Below the pieces are notes generated by a model, which was not told where the DNA came from, searched no databases, and saw only the letters and a list, made by a program, of their open reading frames with translations. A stretch of DNA of 64,000 nucleotides from Paenibacillus glycanilyticus NBRC 16618. GTDB lineage: Bacteria > Bacillota > Bacilli > Paenibacillales > Paenibacillaceae. The translations under genes were made by a program, and so were the position numbers. The stretch is from the NCBI RefSeq assembly GCF_004000805.1, contig NZ_BILY01000031.1, forward strand, positions 1 to 64,000, read 5' to 3'. Below, piece after piece: positions 1 through 8,936 of the stretch; the stretch's first letter is position 1; every line of letters starts with the position of its first letter.

Positions 1-3000
1 GAGCCGATCCGGATCCCGCGGGATCGGCTGGATGTCCTGTCGCAGCAGACGATATCCATCGTTGCTGCGCAGGACATGGCGGTAAGCGATCTGCATAGGC
101 TGATCGCCAGAAGCGACAGCTACAGAAGCTTCCCCGTCGGCAAGCTTCGGGGCATGCTGCAGGTGCTGGCTGGCTTTTACCCGTTCATGCGGCCGCTACT
201 GGATTGGAACCGCGACACGGATCAGCTTGTGAAGCGGCGGAATACGATGATTGGCGCCTTGACCGGGGCTGGAACGATTCCGTCGAGCTCGGCGTACCCG
301 GTGCATCATGTGGACAGCCGGGTTCATCTGGGCGAGCTTGACGAAGAATTTGTACAGGAGAGTCGCGTAGGAGACGTATTTCAGCTTGGAATGAACGGTT
401 GGATGATCCGCAGAATCGATAAGGACCGGGTCTATGTATCCGAGGCGGGAAATCGCTTTAGCGAAATACCGTTTTGGCGTGCTGAAGGACTTGGGCGGAC
501 CTATTCGCTTGGCCAAAAAGTCGGGGCGTTTATCGGGGAAATCGAAGAGCGTCTTCAACGGGAAGATGAAAATCAGTTGATCAGCTGGCTTGCCGGGCAA
601 TATCGGATGGATGATTATACGGCGCAGCAGCTGCTGTCGTTAATTCGCTCCCAGTTATCCAACTGCGAGCTCCCGACAGACAAACGCATCGTCATTGAGA
701 CCTACCGCGATCTGATGAATCAGACGCATGTCATTATGCATAATCCGTTTGGCAGGCGGCTTAACCGGACCTGGCTGCTGGCGATCGAGCGGCAGTTCGA
801 GCTGCTTCTGCCTTACCGGCTCTATGGCAATGCCAAAGACAACGGCATCGAATTCGTGCTTCCGGAATGGGATTCCTCCTGGCTGCAGACGATTTGGGGA
901 GTTACGCCGGCTAATATTGAGCCGCTTCTTACCGAAGCGATTACAGGCTCGCCTTTGCTGGCGATAGCCTTCCGTCATATTGCCGAGACTTCTTTGCTGT
1001 TATCCCGAAGCTTCAGCAGGACGCCCCTCTGGCAGAAGCGGCTGAGGAGCGAGGAATTGCTGCGTTCCGCCTTGCCGTATGCCGAGCATTTTCCTTATTT
1101 GACGGAAGCGATGAAGGCATGTCTGCACGAGTATTTATCTTTGGAAGATTTGCGAACCTTGTTAACCGCCATTCAGGATGGCGAGATTGAGGTAGTGGTC
1201 AAGGAGACGGAATTTCCGTCCCCGATGGCGACCCAATTCCTGGCCGATTACGTAAATATGCGAATTTACGAAGGCGATGGGCTGGATCCGGCCATTCAAA
1301 TGCAGTTGATGAATGTAAGCAGGGAGATGGCAGGGCGTTTGTTCGGCGAGCAGGCTATTCGCAGCGTAATTCCCGAGCAGGTGCTGGAAGCGGAGCGGCA
1401 AAGGCTCTCCGAGCCGGAGCCGGAGCTTCGTGAACCGGGCGATGTTATTCGCTTGCTGAAGCGCCGGGGCGATCTTGCACCGGACGAGCTGATCCAGCTG
1501 TCGGATACGAGACCACTGGAATGGGCGGAGCAGCTTCTGCAATCCGGAGAACTGGCCGTCTATCAGCCGTCGCCTGATACGCCGGAAGAAGAATACCGAT
1601 GGATTTGCCGTGATGAACGGGAAATCTACGAAGCTTTTCCGGAGTCGGATGAAGCAGCTGCGTTTATCATCCGCCGATTTGCCGACAACCGGATCGCCTT
1701 TACCGAGCTTGAGCTATGCGAGCGTTATCCGAAGCTGTCGTTAATCGAAGCAAAGAGATTAATCGATAAACTGCGTGAGGAAGGCAGCCTCGATCAGGCG
1801 CCTTTTGCCGCATCGCCGGAGGAACGAATCTGGTCGAGCCGGCGCGCAGCTGAGCGCATGATCCGTCTATCGATCGGGGAAGCCCGCAAGCAGGTCCAGC
1901 CGGCATCACCAATTCGCTGGTGCGCGCAGATTGCGCTGCGCCAGCATGCGCTCCAAGGCGCGCAGCTTCGCGGCAGCGAAGGTCTCAAGCTTGTTATCGA
2001 GCGCCTGCAGGGCATTTTTCTGCCGCTATCTCATTGGGAGTCGGTTATTTTCCCGTCCCGCGTAACGGATTACCGGAAGGATGAGCTTGATCTTTTGTGC
2101 GCAACGGGAGAGGTCGTCTGGATCGGCAAGAAGCAGCCCGAGGAAAAGGAAGGGAAAGTAGCCTTTTTCCTGGCAGGCAGCCGTTCGATCTATGAGCCTT
2201 ATCTGGCGGAGAGCAGAGAGAAAACCGCTTCGCACCCGGAGCTGCTCGAGCTGTTGAAGCGGAGCGGGGCTAGCTTCCTAACCCGGCTGGCTAGAGACAC
2301 GGGAAAGCTTCCGACGGAGGTTTTAACAGCGCTATTGGAGCTCGCTTGGGAAGGTCATGCATCAAATGACCAGTTCGCCCCCCTGCGGCTATTAACGCTG
2401 AAGAAGGGCAAGGATTGGGCAAAGACCGGGTCGGGGCTTGGCAGATGGTACTGGACAGGCAGTCTGGCGGAGGCTTTCGAGGATGCAGGGAATTCCGGCC
2501 ATACATCTCCGGACGCGGATCCTCCCGAGATGTATTGGATCCGCCATTTGCTGGATACGTACGGGATTGTGACCAAGGAGCTGGCTGCTTCCGTAACGCC
2601 TTACAGCTGGGATCGTCTGCAGCCGGTACTTCGAAAGCTGGAGGAATGGGGCACGTTGACGCGCGGTTTGTTTATCGACGGAGCGATAACGATGCAGTTT
2701 ACGACGCCGGAGATCGCAGAGCTCATTCGGAAGCCGTTTCCTTCGGGGACCTCGGCAAAAGAATCGCTAACGCTGCTGTCTGCAGTGGATCCTGCTAATC
2801 CGTTTGGCTTGCTGATGGAGTGGCCGGGAGGTTACGATTGCTCCTTTGCCAGGAAACCGGGGCATTTCCTCGTGCTGCGGGGAGATCAATGGCTGTACTG
2901 GATGGAAAACAACGGCAAACGGATCCATACGATGGAACCGTTGGAATCAGCCAATCAACCGTCGACAGAGGAGCTGAAGCGGATGTTTATGACGCTGCTG

Positions 3001-3144
3001 CGCCGCCAGCATCTCTCGAAGATTGTGGTGGAGCGCTGGAACGGGGATACGGTGGCGCTGACGGATGAAGGGAAGCTGCTGAAGGAGATTGGGGCGGAGA
3101 GCGATCAGAAATCGCTTGTATTATGGCAAAGCCAATTGAAATAG
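1..3144 (+). CDS. Lhr-type ATP-dependent helicase, C-terminal part (5' truncated by window)
   Basis: The reading frame is open from base 1, so the true start lies upstream. An internal ATG at 76 is not the start. The first residues read PRDRLDVLSQQ, a hallmark of large Lhr helicases just after the RecA-like core. They are followed by the GTIP, GELDEEFV, ES-x-x-GD and PFW-x-x-EGLGRTY elements typical of the Lhr core/WH region. The rest, about 900 residues, matches the long C-terminal extension of these proteins. The DEAH and Walker motifs must lie before the window. The family unwinds DNA or DNA:RNA hybrids and has been linked to DNA repair. The C-terminal half is less conserved, and I cannot assign its domains. 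The gene stops 34 bases before an ABC exporter gene with its own RBS. I am confident of the family, not of the cellular role. Confidence 0.85.
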   Translation, partial: EPIRIPRDRLDVLSQQTISIVAAQDMAVSDLHRLIARSDSYRSFPVGKLRGMLQVLAGFYPFMRPLLDWNRDTDQLVKRRNTMIGALTGAGTIPSSSAYPVHHVDSRVHLGELDEEFVQESRVGDVFQLGMNGWMIRRIDKDRVYVSEAGNRFSEIPFWRAEGLGRTYSLGQKVGAFIGEIEERLQREDENQLISWLAGQYRMDDYTAQQLLSLIRSQLSNCELPTDKRIVIETYRDLMNQTHVIMHNPFGRRLNRTWLLAIERQFELLLPYRLYGNAKDNGIEFVLPEWDSSWLQTIWGVTPANIEPLLTEAITGSPLLAIAFRHIAETSLLLSRSFSRTPLWQKRLRSEELLRSALPYAEHFPYLTEAMKACLHEYLSLEDLRTLLTAIQDGEIEVVVKETEFPSPMATQFLADYVNMRIYEGDGLDPAIQMQLMNVSREMAGRLFGEQAIRSVIPEQVLEAERQRLSEPEPELREPGDVIRLLKRRGDLAPDELIQLSDTRPLEWAEQLLQSGELAVYQPSPDTPEEEYRWICRDEREIYEAFPESDEAAAFIIRRFADNRIAFTELELCERYPKLSLIEAKRLIDKLREEGSLDQAPFAASPEERIWSSRRAAERMIRLSIGEARKQVQPASPIRWCAQIALRQHALQGAQLRGSEGLKLVIERLQGIFLPLSHWESVIFPSRVTDYRKDELDLLCATGEVVWIGKKQPEEKEGKVAFFLAGSRSIYEPYLAESREKTASHPELLELLKRSGASFLTRLARDTGKLPTEVLTALLELAWEGHASNDQFAPLRLLTLKKGKDWAKTGSGLGRWYWTGSLAEAFEDAGNSGHTSPDADPPEMYWIRHLLDTYGIVTKELAASVTPYSWDRLQPVLRKLEEWGTLTRGLFIDGAITMQFTTPEIAELIRKPFPSGTSAKESLTLLSAVDPANPFGLLMEWPGGYDCSFARKPGHFLVLRGDQWLYWMENNGKRIHTMEPLESANQPSTEELKRMFMTLLRRQHLSKIVVERWNGDTVALTDEGKLLKEIGAESDQKSLVLWQSQLK

Positions 3145-3178
3145 ATGTGCTTTCGTATACTGGAAAGGGGATCTTCGC

Positions 3179-4927
3179 GTGCAGCACATGACGAAATATA
3201 TTAGAAAATACGGCCTGTTGTTCACCTTTTGCGTCCTGCTCGTCAGCGTTGAGGCCTTGGCGGATCTGCTTCAGCCGACCATGATGTCTCATATCGTGGA
3301 CGAGGGTGTTGCGAACAAAGAGATGGATAAGGTTCTCCATTTCGGGGGTTACATGCTATTGATTACGCTGGGAGGCGCTATTGCGGCATCCGGCCGCAAT
3401 ATTGTCTCCAGCATCGTGTCCCAACGCTTTGGGGCAGAGCTTCGTCAGGATTTATTCGAGAAAATTCAAGGGTTAAGCTTCGAAAGCGTAGACCGCTTCG
3501 ACCGTGCATCGCTGGTTACGCGGCTTACCAATGACGTGACGCAGGTCCAAAACTTCGTCAACGGCATGATGAGGATTTTTGTCAAAGCTCCCATGCTTTG
3601 CATCGGAGGGTTTATTATGGCCTTCCGGCTAAATCCGTACTTATCCATCGTTCTTATGATTGTAATTCCGATCGTCGGATTAATGATTGTGCTCAATATG
3701 AAGGTTGGTCTGCCGTTGTTCCTGAAGGTGCAGAATGCTCTGGACCGGTTAAACGGCGTTATGCGCGAATATCTGTCGGGCGTCAGAGTGGTCAAGGCCT
3801 TCAACCGGTTTGATCTCGAGGTCGATAAATTCAACGGTATTAACAAGCAATATGAGGAGCGGTCTACTTCCGCGCAAAGGGTCATGTCTGTGTTTGGGCC
3901 CGCCGTTACGCTTACGATGAACATCGGGATTGTGGCTGTTATCTGGCTCGGCGGCATCCGGGTTAATAACGGGCATACCCAGGTTGGTCATATTATCGCG
4001 TTCGTTAACTACATGACCCAAATTCTGTTCTCGCTGACAACAATGACAATGATCTTCAACATGTTCGTTCGCGCGAAGGCTTCAACAGGCCGGATTGTGC
4101 AAGTGCTGGCAGAGACTAATCCAATGACGAACCTCACCCGGCAATCTGCCGTGAAAGAGCTGAAGGGCAAGGGCGCTATCGAATTCGACAATGTCAGCTT
4201 CTCTTATGATGGTCCCGAGGGAGAGCCCGTTCTCAAATCGATCAGCTTTAGCTGCCAGCCCGGGGAGACCGTAGCCATAATCGGCTCAACCGGCTCCGGA
4301 AAAAGCACGCTGGTGAACTTGATCCCTCGGTTCTACGACGTTACGGAAGGGGAAGTCCGAATTAACGGCATCAATATTCGCGAGGCTGATACTCATGAGT
4401 TGAGAGAGAAGATTGCCATCGTTCCGCAGAAATCGGTGCTGTTCACCGGACCGGTAGTGGACAATATCCGGATCGGGAAGCAGGACGCGTCTATGGAGGA
4501 GGTCGTGGATGCGGCCAAAATGGCTTCGGCTCATTCGTTTGTCTCGGAACTTCCGGAGCAGTACAATACGATGATTGGACAAGGCGGAGTGAATTTCTCC
4601 GGCGGACAGAAGCAGCGGATCTCGATTGCGAGAGCGCTTATCCGGAAGCCGGATATTCTTATACTCGACGACTGCACAAGCGCGCTCGACAGTGCGACGG
4701 AGGCCTCTATCAAACGCGCGATCAACGAATACGCAAAGGATGTTACCTGTCTGCTCATTGCCCAGCGGATTTCCTCCGTGAAGGATGCGAGCACCATCAT
4801 CGTGATGGACGACGGGGAAATCGTAGGCATGGGCAATCATGACCGTCTGATGCGGGATTGCATGGTTTATCAGGAGATCTATCGCTCCCAGATCGGCAAG
4901 GAGGTGGATAACCATGCCTCAGCCTAA
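3179..4927 (+). CDS. ABC exporter half-transporter with degenerate ATPase site (subunit 1 of heterodimer)
   Basis: A 582-residue type IV (ABC-B) exporter: six predicted membrane helices in residues 1-310, then an ATPase domain. Walker A begins at G369 (GSTGSGKST) and the signature FSGGQ is at 473-477. Walker B ends LILDD, so the catalytic glutamate is Asp498. The switch histidine is Gln529 (IAQR). These substitutions mark the degenerate site of heterodimeric exporters such as TM287/288 and BmrC/BmrD. The start is GTG at 3179; ATG at 3188 is an alternative, with AAAGGGG upstream. It overlaps the next gene by 14 bases, so the two subunits are translationally linked. The likely role is efflux of drugs or lipophilic compounds, but the substrate is unknown. 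Confidence 0.93.
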   Translation: MQHMTKYIRKYGLLFTFCVLLVSVEALADLLQPTMMSHIVDEGVANKEMDKVLHFGGYMLLITLGGAIAASGRNIVSSIVSQRFGAELRQDLFEKIQGLSFESVDRFDRASLVTRLTNDVTQVQNFVNGMMRIFVKAPMLCIGGFIMAFRLNPYLSIVLMIVIPIVGLMIVLNMKVGLPLFLKVQNALDRLNGVMREYLSGVRVVKAFNRFDLEVDKFNGINKQYEERSTSAQRVMSVFGPAVTLTMNIGIVAVIWLGGIRVNNGHTQVGHIIAFVNYMTQILFSLTTMTMIFNMFVRAKASTGRIVQVLAETNPMTNLTRQSAVKELKGKGAIEFDNVSFSYDGPEGEPVLKSISFSCQPGETVAIIGSTGSGKSTLVNLIPRFYDVTEGEVRINGINIREADTHELREKIAIVPQKSVLFTGPVVDNIRIGKQDASMEEVVDAAKMASAHSFVSELPEQYNTMIGQGGVNFSGGQKQRISIARALIRKPDILILDDCTSALDSATEASIKRAINEYAKDVTCLLIAQRISSVKDASTIIVMDDGEIVGMGNHDRLMRDCMVYQEIYRSQIGKEVDNHASA

Positions 4928-6773
4928 CGGAACCAACTCCAACAACGGAACAGCGCGTTCCGAGGTTAATGTGCCCATGGGAGGCCGCCCAGGCGGCCCC
5001 GGATTTGGCGGACGCGGCGGCCCCAAGCAAAAGCCGAAAAACTTTCGGGCGACTTTAATGCGCCTCTGGGGTTATTTGAGTGGCGAGCGCAAGCAGCTTG
5101 CCTTGGTATTCGGCTTTATTCTGATCGATTCCGCTATCATGCTTCTGGGGCCTTATTTAATCGGAGTTGCCGTCAACGCAATGGTAGGAGGCGAAGGCGC
5201 AGTTGACTTCAGTCTGCTGCATCTTGTATTGTTTGCGCTTGTCGCTTCCTATTTGGCGGATGCCTCGCTGAGCTTCCTGCAGGGCTGGATGATGGCAGGG
5301 ATCTCCCAGCGGATCGTCAGCCGGCTTCGGCGCACCTTATTCGAGAAGCTGCAGCGGTTGCCGCTTGTTTATTTCGATACCCGCAGGCATGGCGAACTAA
5401 TGAGCCGACTATCGAATGATATCGACAATGTCAGTACATCCGTCTCGCAGACTTCGGCGCAGCTGATGACCGGTTCAATCGCGTTGATCGGATCTTTGAT
5501 CATGATGCTTGTTCTCAGTCCGCTGTTAACGCTGGCAAGCTTGATTACGGTACCGCTTGTTTTCCTGCTTGCCCGAACCATTACGAAACGAACCAGCGCC
5601 TTATTCAAAAACCAGCAAGCGCAGCTGGGGAGATTAAACGGTCAAGTCGAGGAGACGATCACCGGTTTCCAGGTTGTCAAAGCCTTTAATTATGAAGCAA
5701 CTTCGATTGCCGATTTCCGCAGAGACAATGACGAGTTGTGCAAAGTAAGCACCAAGGCGCAAATCTGGTCCGGCTTTATGATGCCGCTGCTCAGTGTAAT
5801 CAACAATATCGGCTTTGCGGCCGTAGCGATCGTCGGCGGGGTTATGGCCGTTCACGGCATGATCACGGTGGGAATTATCGCAAGCTTCTTGAGCTACTCC
5901 CGGCAATTTGTCCGTCCAATGATGGACTTGGCCAATACGTATAACGTCCTTCAATCGGGGATTGCAGGAGCGGAGCGGGTATTCGAAGTGCTTGACGAGA
6001 AGGAAGAAGTAGAGGATGCTCCCAATGCTGTCGAGCTTGCTTCTCCCAAAGGCGAGGTTGTGTTTGAAAACGTACAGTTCGGCTACCGCAGCGACGTGCA
6101 AATACTGAAAGGCGTCAGCTTCAAGGCGGAAGCCGGCAGCAGCACGGCCTTAGTCGGACCAACCGGAGCGGGGAAAACAACCGTTATCAATCTGCTCAGC
6201 CGCTTTTATGATGTAACGGGAGGGCGGATCCTCATTGACGGGAGGGACATCCGGGATTACACGAGAGACAGCCTTCGCCGGACCTTTGGCATTGTGCTTC
6301 AGGATACGTATTTATTTTCCGGCACGGTGAAGGAAAACCTGAAGTACGGCAAGCCGGAGGCAACCGACGAGGAAGTTCGGAGAGCGGCGCGTATGGCGGG
6401 AGCCGACGGGTTCATCAGGCGCTTGACGCAGCAGTATGATACTCCGCTTACGGAGAATGGAGGCAACCTGAGCCAAGGGCAGCGGCAGCTGCTTGCCATT
6501 GCACGGGCTATTCTCGCTGAGCCGTCCATTCTGATTCTGGATGAGGCAACCAGCAGTATCGATACCCGGACCGAGCTCCGGATTCAGGAAGCGATGCTTC
6601 AAATGATGGAGGGACGCACCAGCTTTATCATCGCCCACCGGCTGTCTACGATTCAGAACGCCGATACGATTCTCGTCATCGACAAAGGAACGATTGCCGA
6701 GCAAGGCTCCCACAGCGAACTGATGGAGAAGGAAGGCCTTTATTACGGCATGCACCGGAATTTAACGGTATAG
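4914..6773 (+). CDS. ABC exporter half-transporter with canonical ATPase site (subunit 2 of heterodimer)
   Basis: A 619-residue partner of the preceding gene. An N-terminal Gly/Pro/Arg-rich tail of about 40 residues precedes six membrane helices and an ATPase domain. Walker A begins at G415 (GPTGAGKTT), the Walker B glutamate is E544 (LDEATSSID) and the switch histidine is H575 (IAHR). The signature is LSQGQ (519-523) rather than LSGGQ. In the dimer, its intact Walker A/B should pair with the partner's FSGGQ to form the active site, while its own LSQGQ faces the degenerate site. That is the arrangement known for heterodimeric exporters. A terminator follows directly. The substrate cannot be inferred. 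Confidence 0.94.
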   Translation: MPQPNGTNSNNGTARSEVNVPMGGRPGGPGFGGRGGPKQKPKNFRATLMRLWGYLSGERKQLALVFGFILIDSAIMLLGPYLIGVAVNAMVGGEGAVDFSLLHLVLFALVASYLADASLSFLQGWMMAGISQRIVSRLRRTLFEKLQRLPLVYFDTRRHGELMSRLSNDIDNVSTSVSQTSAQLMTGSIALIGSLIMMLVLSPLLTLASLITVPLVFLLARTITKRTSALFKNQQAQLGRLNGQVEETITGFQVVKAFNYEATSIADFRRDNDELCKVSTKAQIWSGFMMPLLSVINNIGFAAVAIVGGVMAVHGMITVGIIASFLSYSRQFVRPMMDLANTYNVLQSGIAGAERVFEVLDEKEEVEDAPNAVELASPKGEVVFENVQFGYRSDVQILKGVSFKAEAGSSTALVGPTGAGKTTVINLLSRFYDVTGGRILIDGRDIRDYTRDSLRRTFGIVLQDTYLFSGTVKENLKYGKPEATDEEVRRAARMAGADGFIRRLTQQYDTPLTENGGNLSQGQRQLLAIARAILAEPSILILDEATSSIDTRTELRIQEAMLQMMEGRTSFIIAHRLSTIQNADTILVIDKGTIAEQGSHSELMEKEGLYYGMHRNLTV

Positions 6774-6776
6774 AGG

Positions 6777-6826
6777 AAGGACTGGACGGATTCTGCCCGG
6801 AATCCCGTTCGGTCCTTTTTTTCTTT
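6777..6826 (+). terminator. Rho-independent terminator after ABC exporter genes
   Basis: An imperfect stem (AAGGACTGGACGGATTC pairing with GAATCCCGTTCGGTCCTT, one bulged C) is followed by a run of T. It closes the two-gene exporter unit. Confidence 0.85.
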
Positions 6827-6856
6827 CCCGTCATTCTCTCATGACTATTCTATCAT

Positions 6857-6886
6857 TTGTGCTCACTAGCAAAAATTTGATATACT
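6857..6886 (+). promoter_or_regulatory. Putative sigma-A promoter for the GH18-like gene
   Basis: TTGTGC at 6857-6862 and TATACT at 6881-6886 are separated by 18 bases. TGA directly before the -10 box gives an extended -10. It lies 60 bases upstream of the next coding region. Confidence 0.6.
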
Positions 6887-6946
6887 AGGGCCGTTGCTAT
6901 ACCGCTTCCACTTGTTGGAAGAATAAGGGTAGAGCATGGGAGGTTT

Positions 6947-8260
6947 ATGGTGATTAATCAATGGGGAATTAAATCTGCCGCCGCCGTACTGGCGCTTGCC
7001 TTGTTAACGAGCGGCGTCTCCGAAGGAAAAGCCGAATCGGCAGCAGCCGTGACGGCAACGGCGACGTCTGCCGTTCCTGCCAAGACTACGATTCTATTAG
7101 ATGATGTAGAGCTGCCTTTCGATAGCCCGCCAATTATCGTAAAAGGCGTTACTTTTGTTCCGTTCCGCACTATCGGCGAAGCGCTTGGGCTACAGAAGGT
7201 CGTCTGGGACGAGAAGACGCAGACGGTCACGGCGGAAGGAATCAAGCAAGGCAAGGCGGTAAAGCTGTCCATGAAGATTGGCAGCGGAACAGCCGTTGTA
7301 AACGGGGCGAATGTAAAGCTGCCGGCAGCGCCGATGATGCGAAGTAATCGCGTGCTTATCCCGTTAAGCTTCTTCAGCACCCAATTCGGCGCTCAAGTCG
7401 GCTGGAGTCAATCAACCAATACCGTCACGATCAAATCGCCGCAAAAAGCAATGCATCTGCGTGCATTCTACGCGTTATCCTCTTTCGCGGAGCGCGATCT
7501 CGTGAATTCGGCGAACTCCGTTGCCTATGGCTGGAGCCGAATTGACCGTGACGGCAATTTTACGCTCGAAGGCTCCGAATACCGGGTCCCGGAGCCTAAT
7601 GGCGATGTCACGCCGCAATCGTTAGTAAGCGATGCCGCAGACAAGTCCATTAAGCCCTACCTGATGGTCTATTCCCTCGATGGGCAAAACGAGCTCACGA
7701 CAATGATGGGCAGCGAGACGCTTCGCGCCAATTCGATCAACGGCATTACAAAGGCCATATCGGATTACGGCTTTGGCGGCGTGGTTCTGGACTTTGAAGG
7801 GCTTGGCTTCCAAATGGACAAGGTTGAGCAGCAGAAGCTTCTAAATAACTATGTGAAGCAGCTGAAGGATGCGCTTCCGCAGGATGCTGCATTGTCCTTG
7901 GTTGTGCATGCGCCAAACAGCGCATATCAAGGCTATGATTACAAGACGCTGGCAAGCCTAGCGGACGACCTTGTTCTCATGGCTTACAAATACAATCCTT
8001 CAGGCACGGCATCTCAAGTACCGAATCCCAATAATAAGGTAAACGAAGCCATCCAAATGGCTTTAAAAGCAGGCGTTCCCAAATCCAAGCTTCTGCTTGG
8101 CATCGATCTAAGTGCGGAAACGCCGCAATCCATCGACGATAAGCTTGGCTTAGCCAAGCGTTACCAGTTGAAGGGAGCTGCGCTGTGGCGCTTGGGCTTG
8201 TATAGCAAATATTCGCCCGATATGATTCCGGCCATTAATAAATCCGTTATAAAAGAATAG
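6947..8260 (+). CDS. Exported protein: copper-amine-oxidase-N-like domain plus GH18 domain
   Basis: A 437-residue protein. Residues 1-29 look like a signal peptide, followed by an Ala/Thr-rich linker. Residues 48-165 form the stalk-type copper amine oxidase N-like domain, a cell-wall-associated module in Paenibacillus (VPFRTIGEALG; VNG...LPAAPMMRSNRVLIPL). Residues 168-437 are a glycoside hydrolase 18 barrel with the active-site strand GGVVLDFEG; the presumed catalytic acid is E284. The first Asp of the usual DxxDxDxE motif is Gly277, so activity may be altered. The layout resembles spore or cell-wall YaaH/YdhD-type hydrolases, and peptidoglycan or chitin-like glycans are plausible substrates. 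GGAGG is only 3 bases before ATG 6947, so GTG 6950 could be the real start. Confidence 0.85.
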   Translation: MVINQWGIKSAAAVLALALLTSGVSEGKAESAAAVTATATSAVPAKTTILLDDVELPFDSPPIIVKGVTFVPFRTIGEALGLQKVVWDEKTQTVTAEGIKQGKAVKLSMKIGSGTAVVNGANVKLPAAPMMRSNRVLIPLSFFSTQFGAQVGWSQSTNTVTIKSPQKAMHLRAFYALSSFAERDLVNSANSVAYGWSRIDRDGNFTLEGSEYRVPEPNGDVTPQSLVSDAADKSIKPYLMVYSLDGQNELTTMMGSETLRANSINGITKAISDYGFGGVVLDFEGLGFQMDKVEQQKLLNNYVKQLKDALPQDAALSLVVHAPNSAYQGYDYKTLASLADDLVLMAYKYNPSGTASQVPNPNNKVNEAIQMALKAGVPKSKLLLGIDLSAETPQSIDDKLGLAKRYQLKGAALWRLGLYSKYSPDMIPAINKSVIKE

Positions 8261-8272
8261 TTTTAAGGCCAA

Positions 8273-8319
8273 CAGCGGCAGAATGGGATATCGTTCCCAA
8301 TCTGCCGCTGATTTTTTTT
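8273..8319 (+). terminator. Rho-independent terminator after GH18-like gene
   Basis: The 10-bp arms CAGCGGCAGA and TCTGCCGCTG, extended inside by GGGA/TCCC, are followed by eight T. Confidence 0.92.
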
Positions 8320-8388
8320 GGAAAAGCCCGAACCCTCTCCTATCCCTTTCATATTACTAGAGTAGCAGAGTGGAAAGGGGGGATCGAC

Positions 8389-8592
8389 ATGGGAGTGATG
8401 TTTCCGAGTGAGCTTCCTGAAATTATTGAAGCCGCAAAAAAGAAAGGCAAGCTTGTTGTGCTTAAAACGGTTTCCGGTGAAGAAATTGTAGGACGGGTAG
8501 TAGCGGTGAAAAAAGGAGTCGTTGTCCTTAAAGCGTTCAACGCGAAGATTTATGTGGCATTGAACAAAATTATAGCCGTAATTGTCCGCTAA
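8389..8592 (+). CDS. Small LSm-like protein (67 aa), function unknown
   Basis: GGAAAGGGGGG lies 6 or more bases before ATG 8389, so this is very likely a real gene. The first 17 residues are charged (AAKKKGK). The rest alternates short beta strands around glycines (LVVLKTVSGEEIVGRVVAV, then KGVVVLKAFNAKIYVAL). That pattern resembles small Sm/LSm-type barrels such as the DUF2642 proteins of bacilli. The family assignment is by pattern only. It shares a bidirectional terminator with a convergent gene for another small beta-rich protein. The role is unknown; such proteins are often found in sporulating species. Confidence 0.7.
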   Translation: MGVMFPSELPEIIEAAKKKGKLVVLKTVSGEEIVGRVVAVKKGVVVLKAFNAKIYVALNKIIAVIVR

Positions 8593-8599
8593 GGACAAC

Positions 8600-8630
8600 A
8601 AAAAACCGCGAAAAATTCCGCGGTTTTTTG
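8600..8630. terminator. Bidirectional terminator between two small convergent genes
   Basis: The 11-bp perfect arms AAAAAACCGCG and CGCGGTTTTTT surround an 8-base loop. The A-run and T-run allow termination from both sides. Confidence 0.9.
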
Positions 8631-8632
8631 TG

Positions 8633-8854
8633 TTAGCAAGCCGGATACGGCAATATATCGTTAATATCATTAAAGCTGTAATGGAAAGTAGCGAACTGCG
8701 TGGCGTACATATATTGCATGATGTAAACCTGGCCGCCTTGCACGTTGCAAATGACCCCGGATACGCCTTGACCGTTGCGGAGAGAGATGCCGACCGGGCG
8801 TCCGATCAGCATCATTGCTTTTTGCTGAATGGACATTTGACCCTGCATAAACAT
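8633..8854 (-). CDS. Small LSm-like protein (73 aa), function unknown
   Basis: Encoded opposite to the preceding small gene. The core IGRPVGISLRNGQGVSGVI, then QGGQVYIMQYM, again looks like an Sm/LSm-type barrel. The end is DINDILPYPAC. Met/Gln-rich residues occupy the N-terminus. Starts are possible at 8854, 8848 and 8836; AAGG at 8866-8869 on the complement supports 8854. It is transcribed divergently from the radical SAM gene. I do not recognise a named family. The conserved-looking strand pattern and strong terminator argue that it is a real gene. Confidence 0.62.
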   Translation of the reverse strand: MFMQGQMSIQQKAMMLIGRPVGISLRNGQGVSGVICNVQGGQVYIMQYMYATQFATFHYSFNDINDILPYPAC

Positions 8855-8884
8855 AATCCAATCAACCTTCTGATTGATTTTAAT

Positions 8885-8892
8885 GGTATAAT
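8885..8892 (+). promoter_or_regulatory. Extended -10 promoter element for radical SAM gene
   Basis: TGGTATAAT is a perfect extended -10 (TGnTATAAT, TATAAT at 8887-8892). I see no good -35. It lies 45 bases upstream of the chosen start. Confidence 0.55.
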
Positions 8893-8936
8893 GGTGGGTA
8901 GACGATTAGCAACGCGAGAGAATGGAGCTTGGAAGA

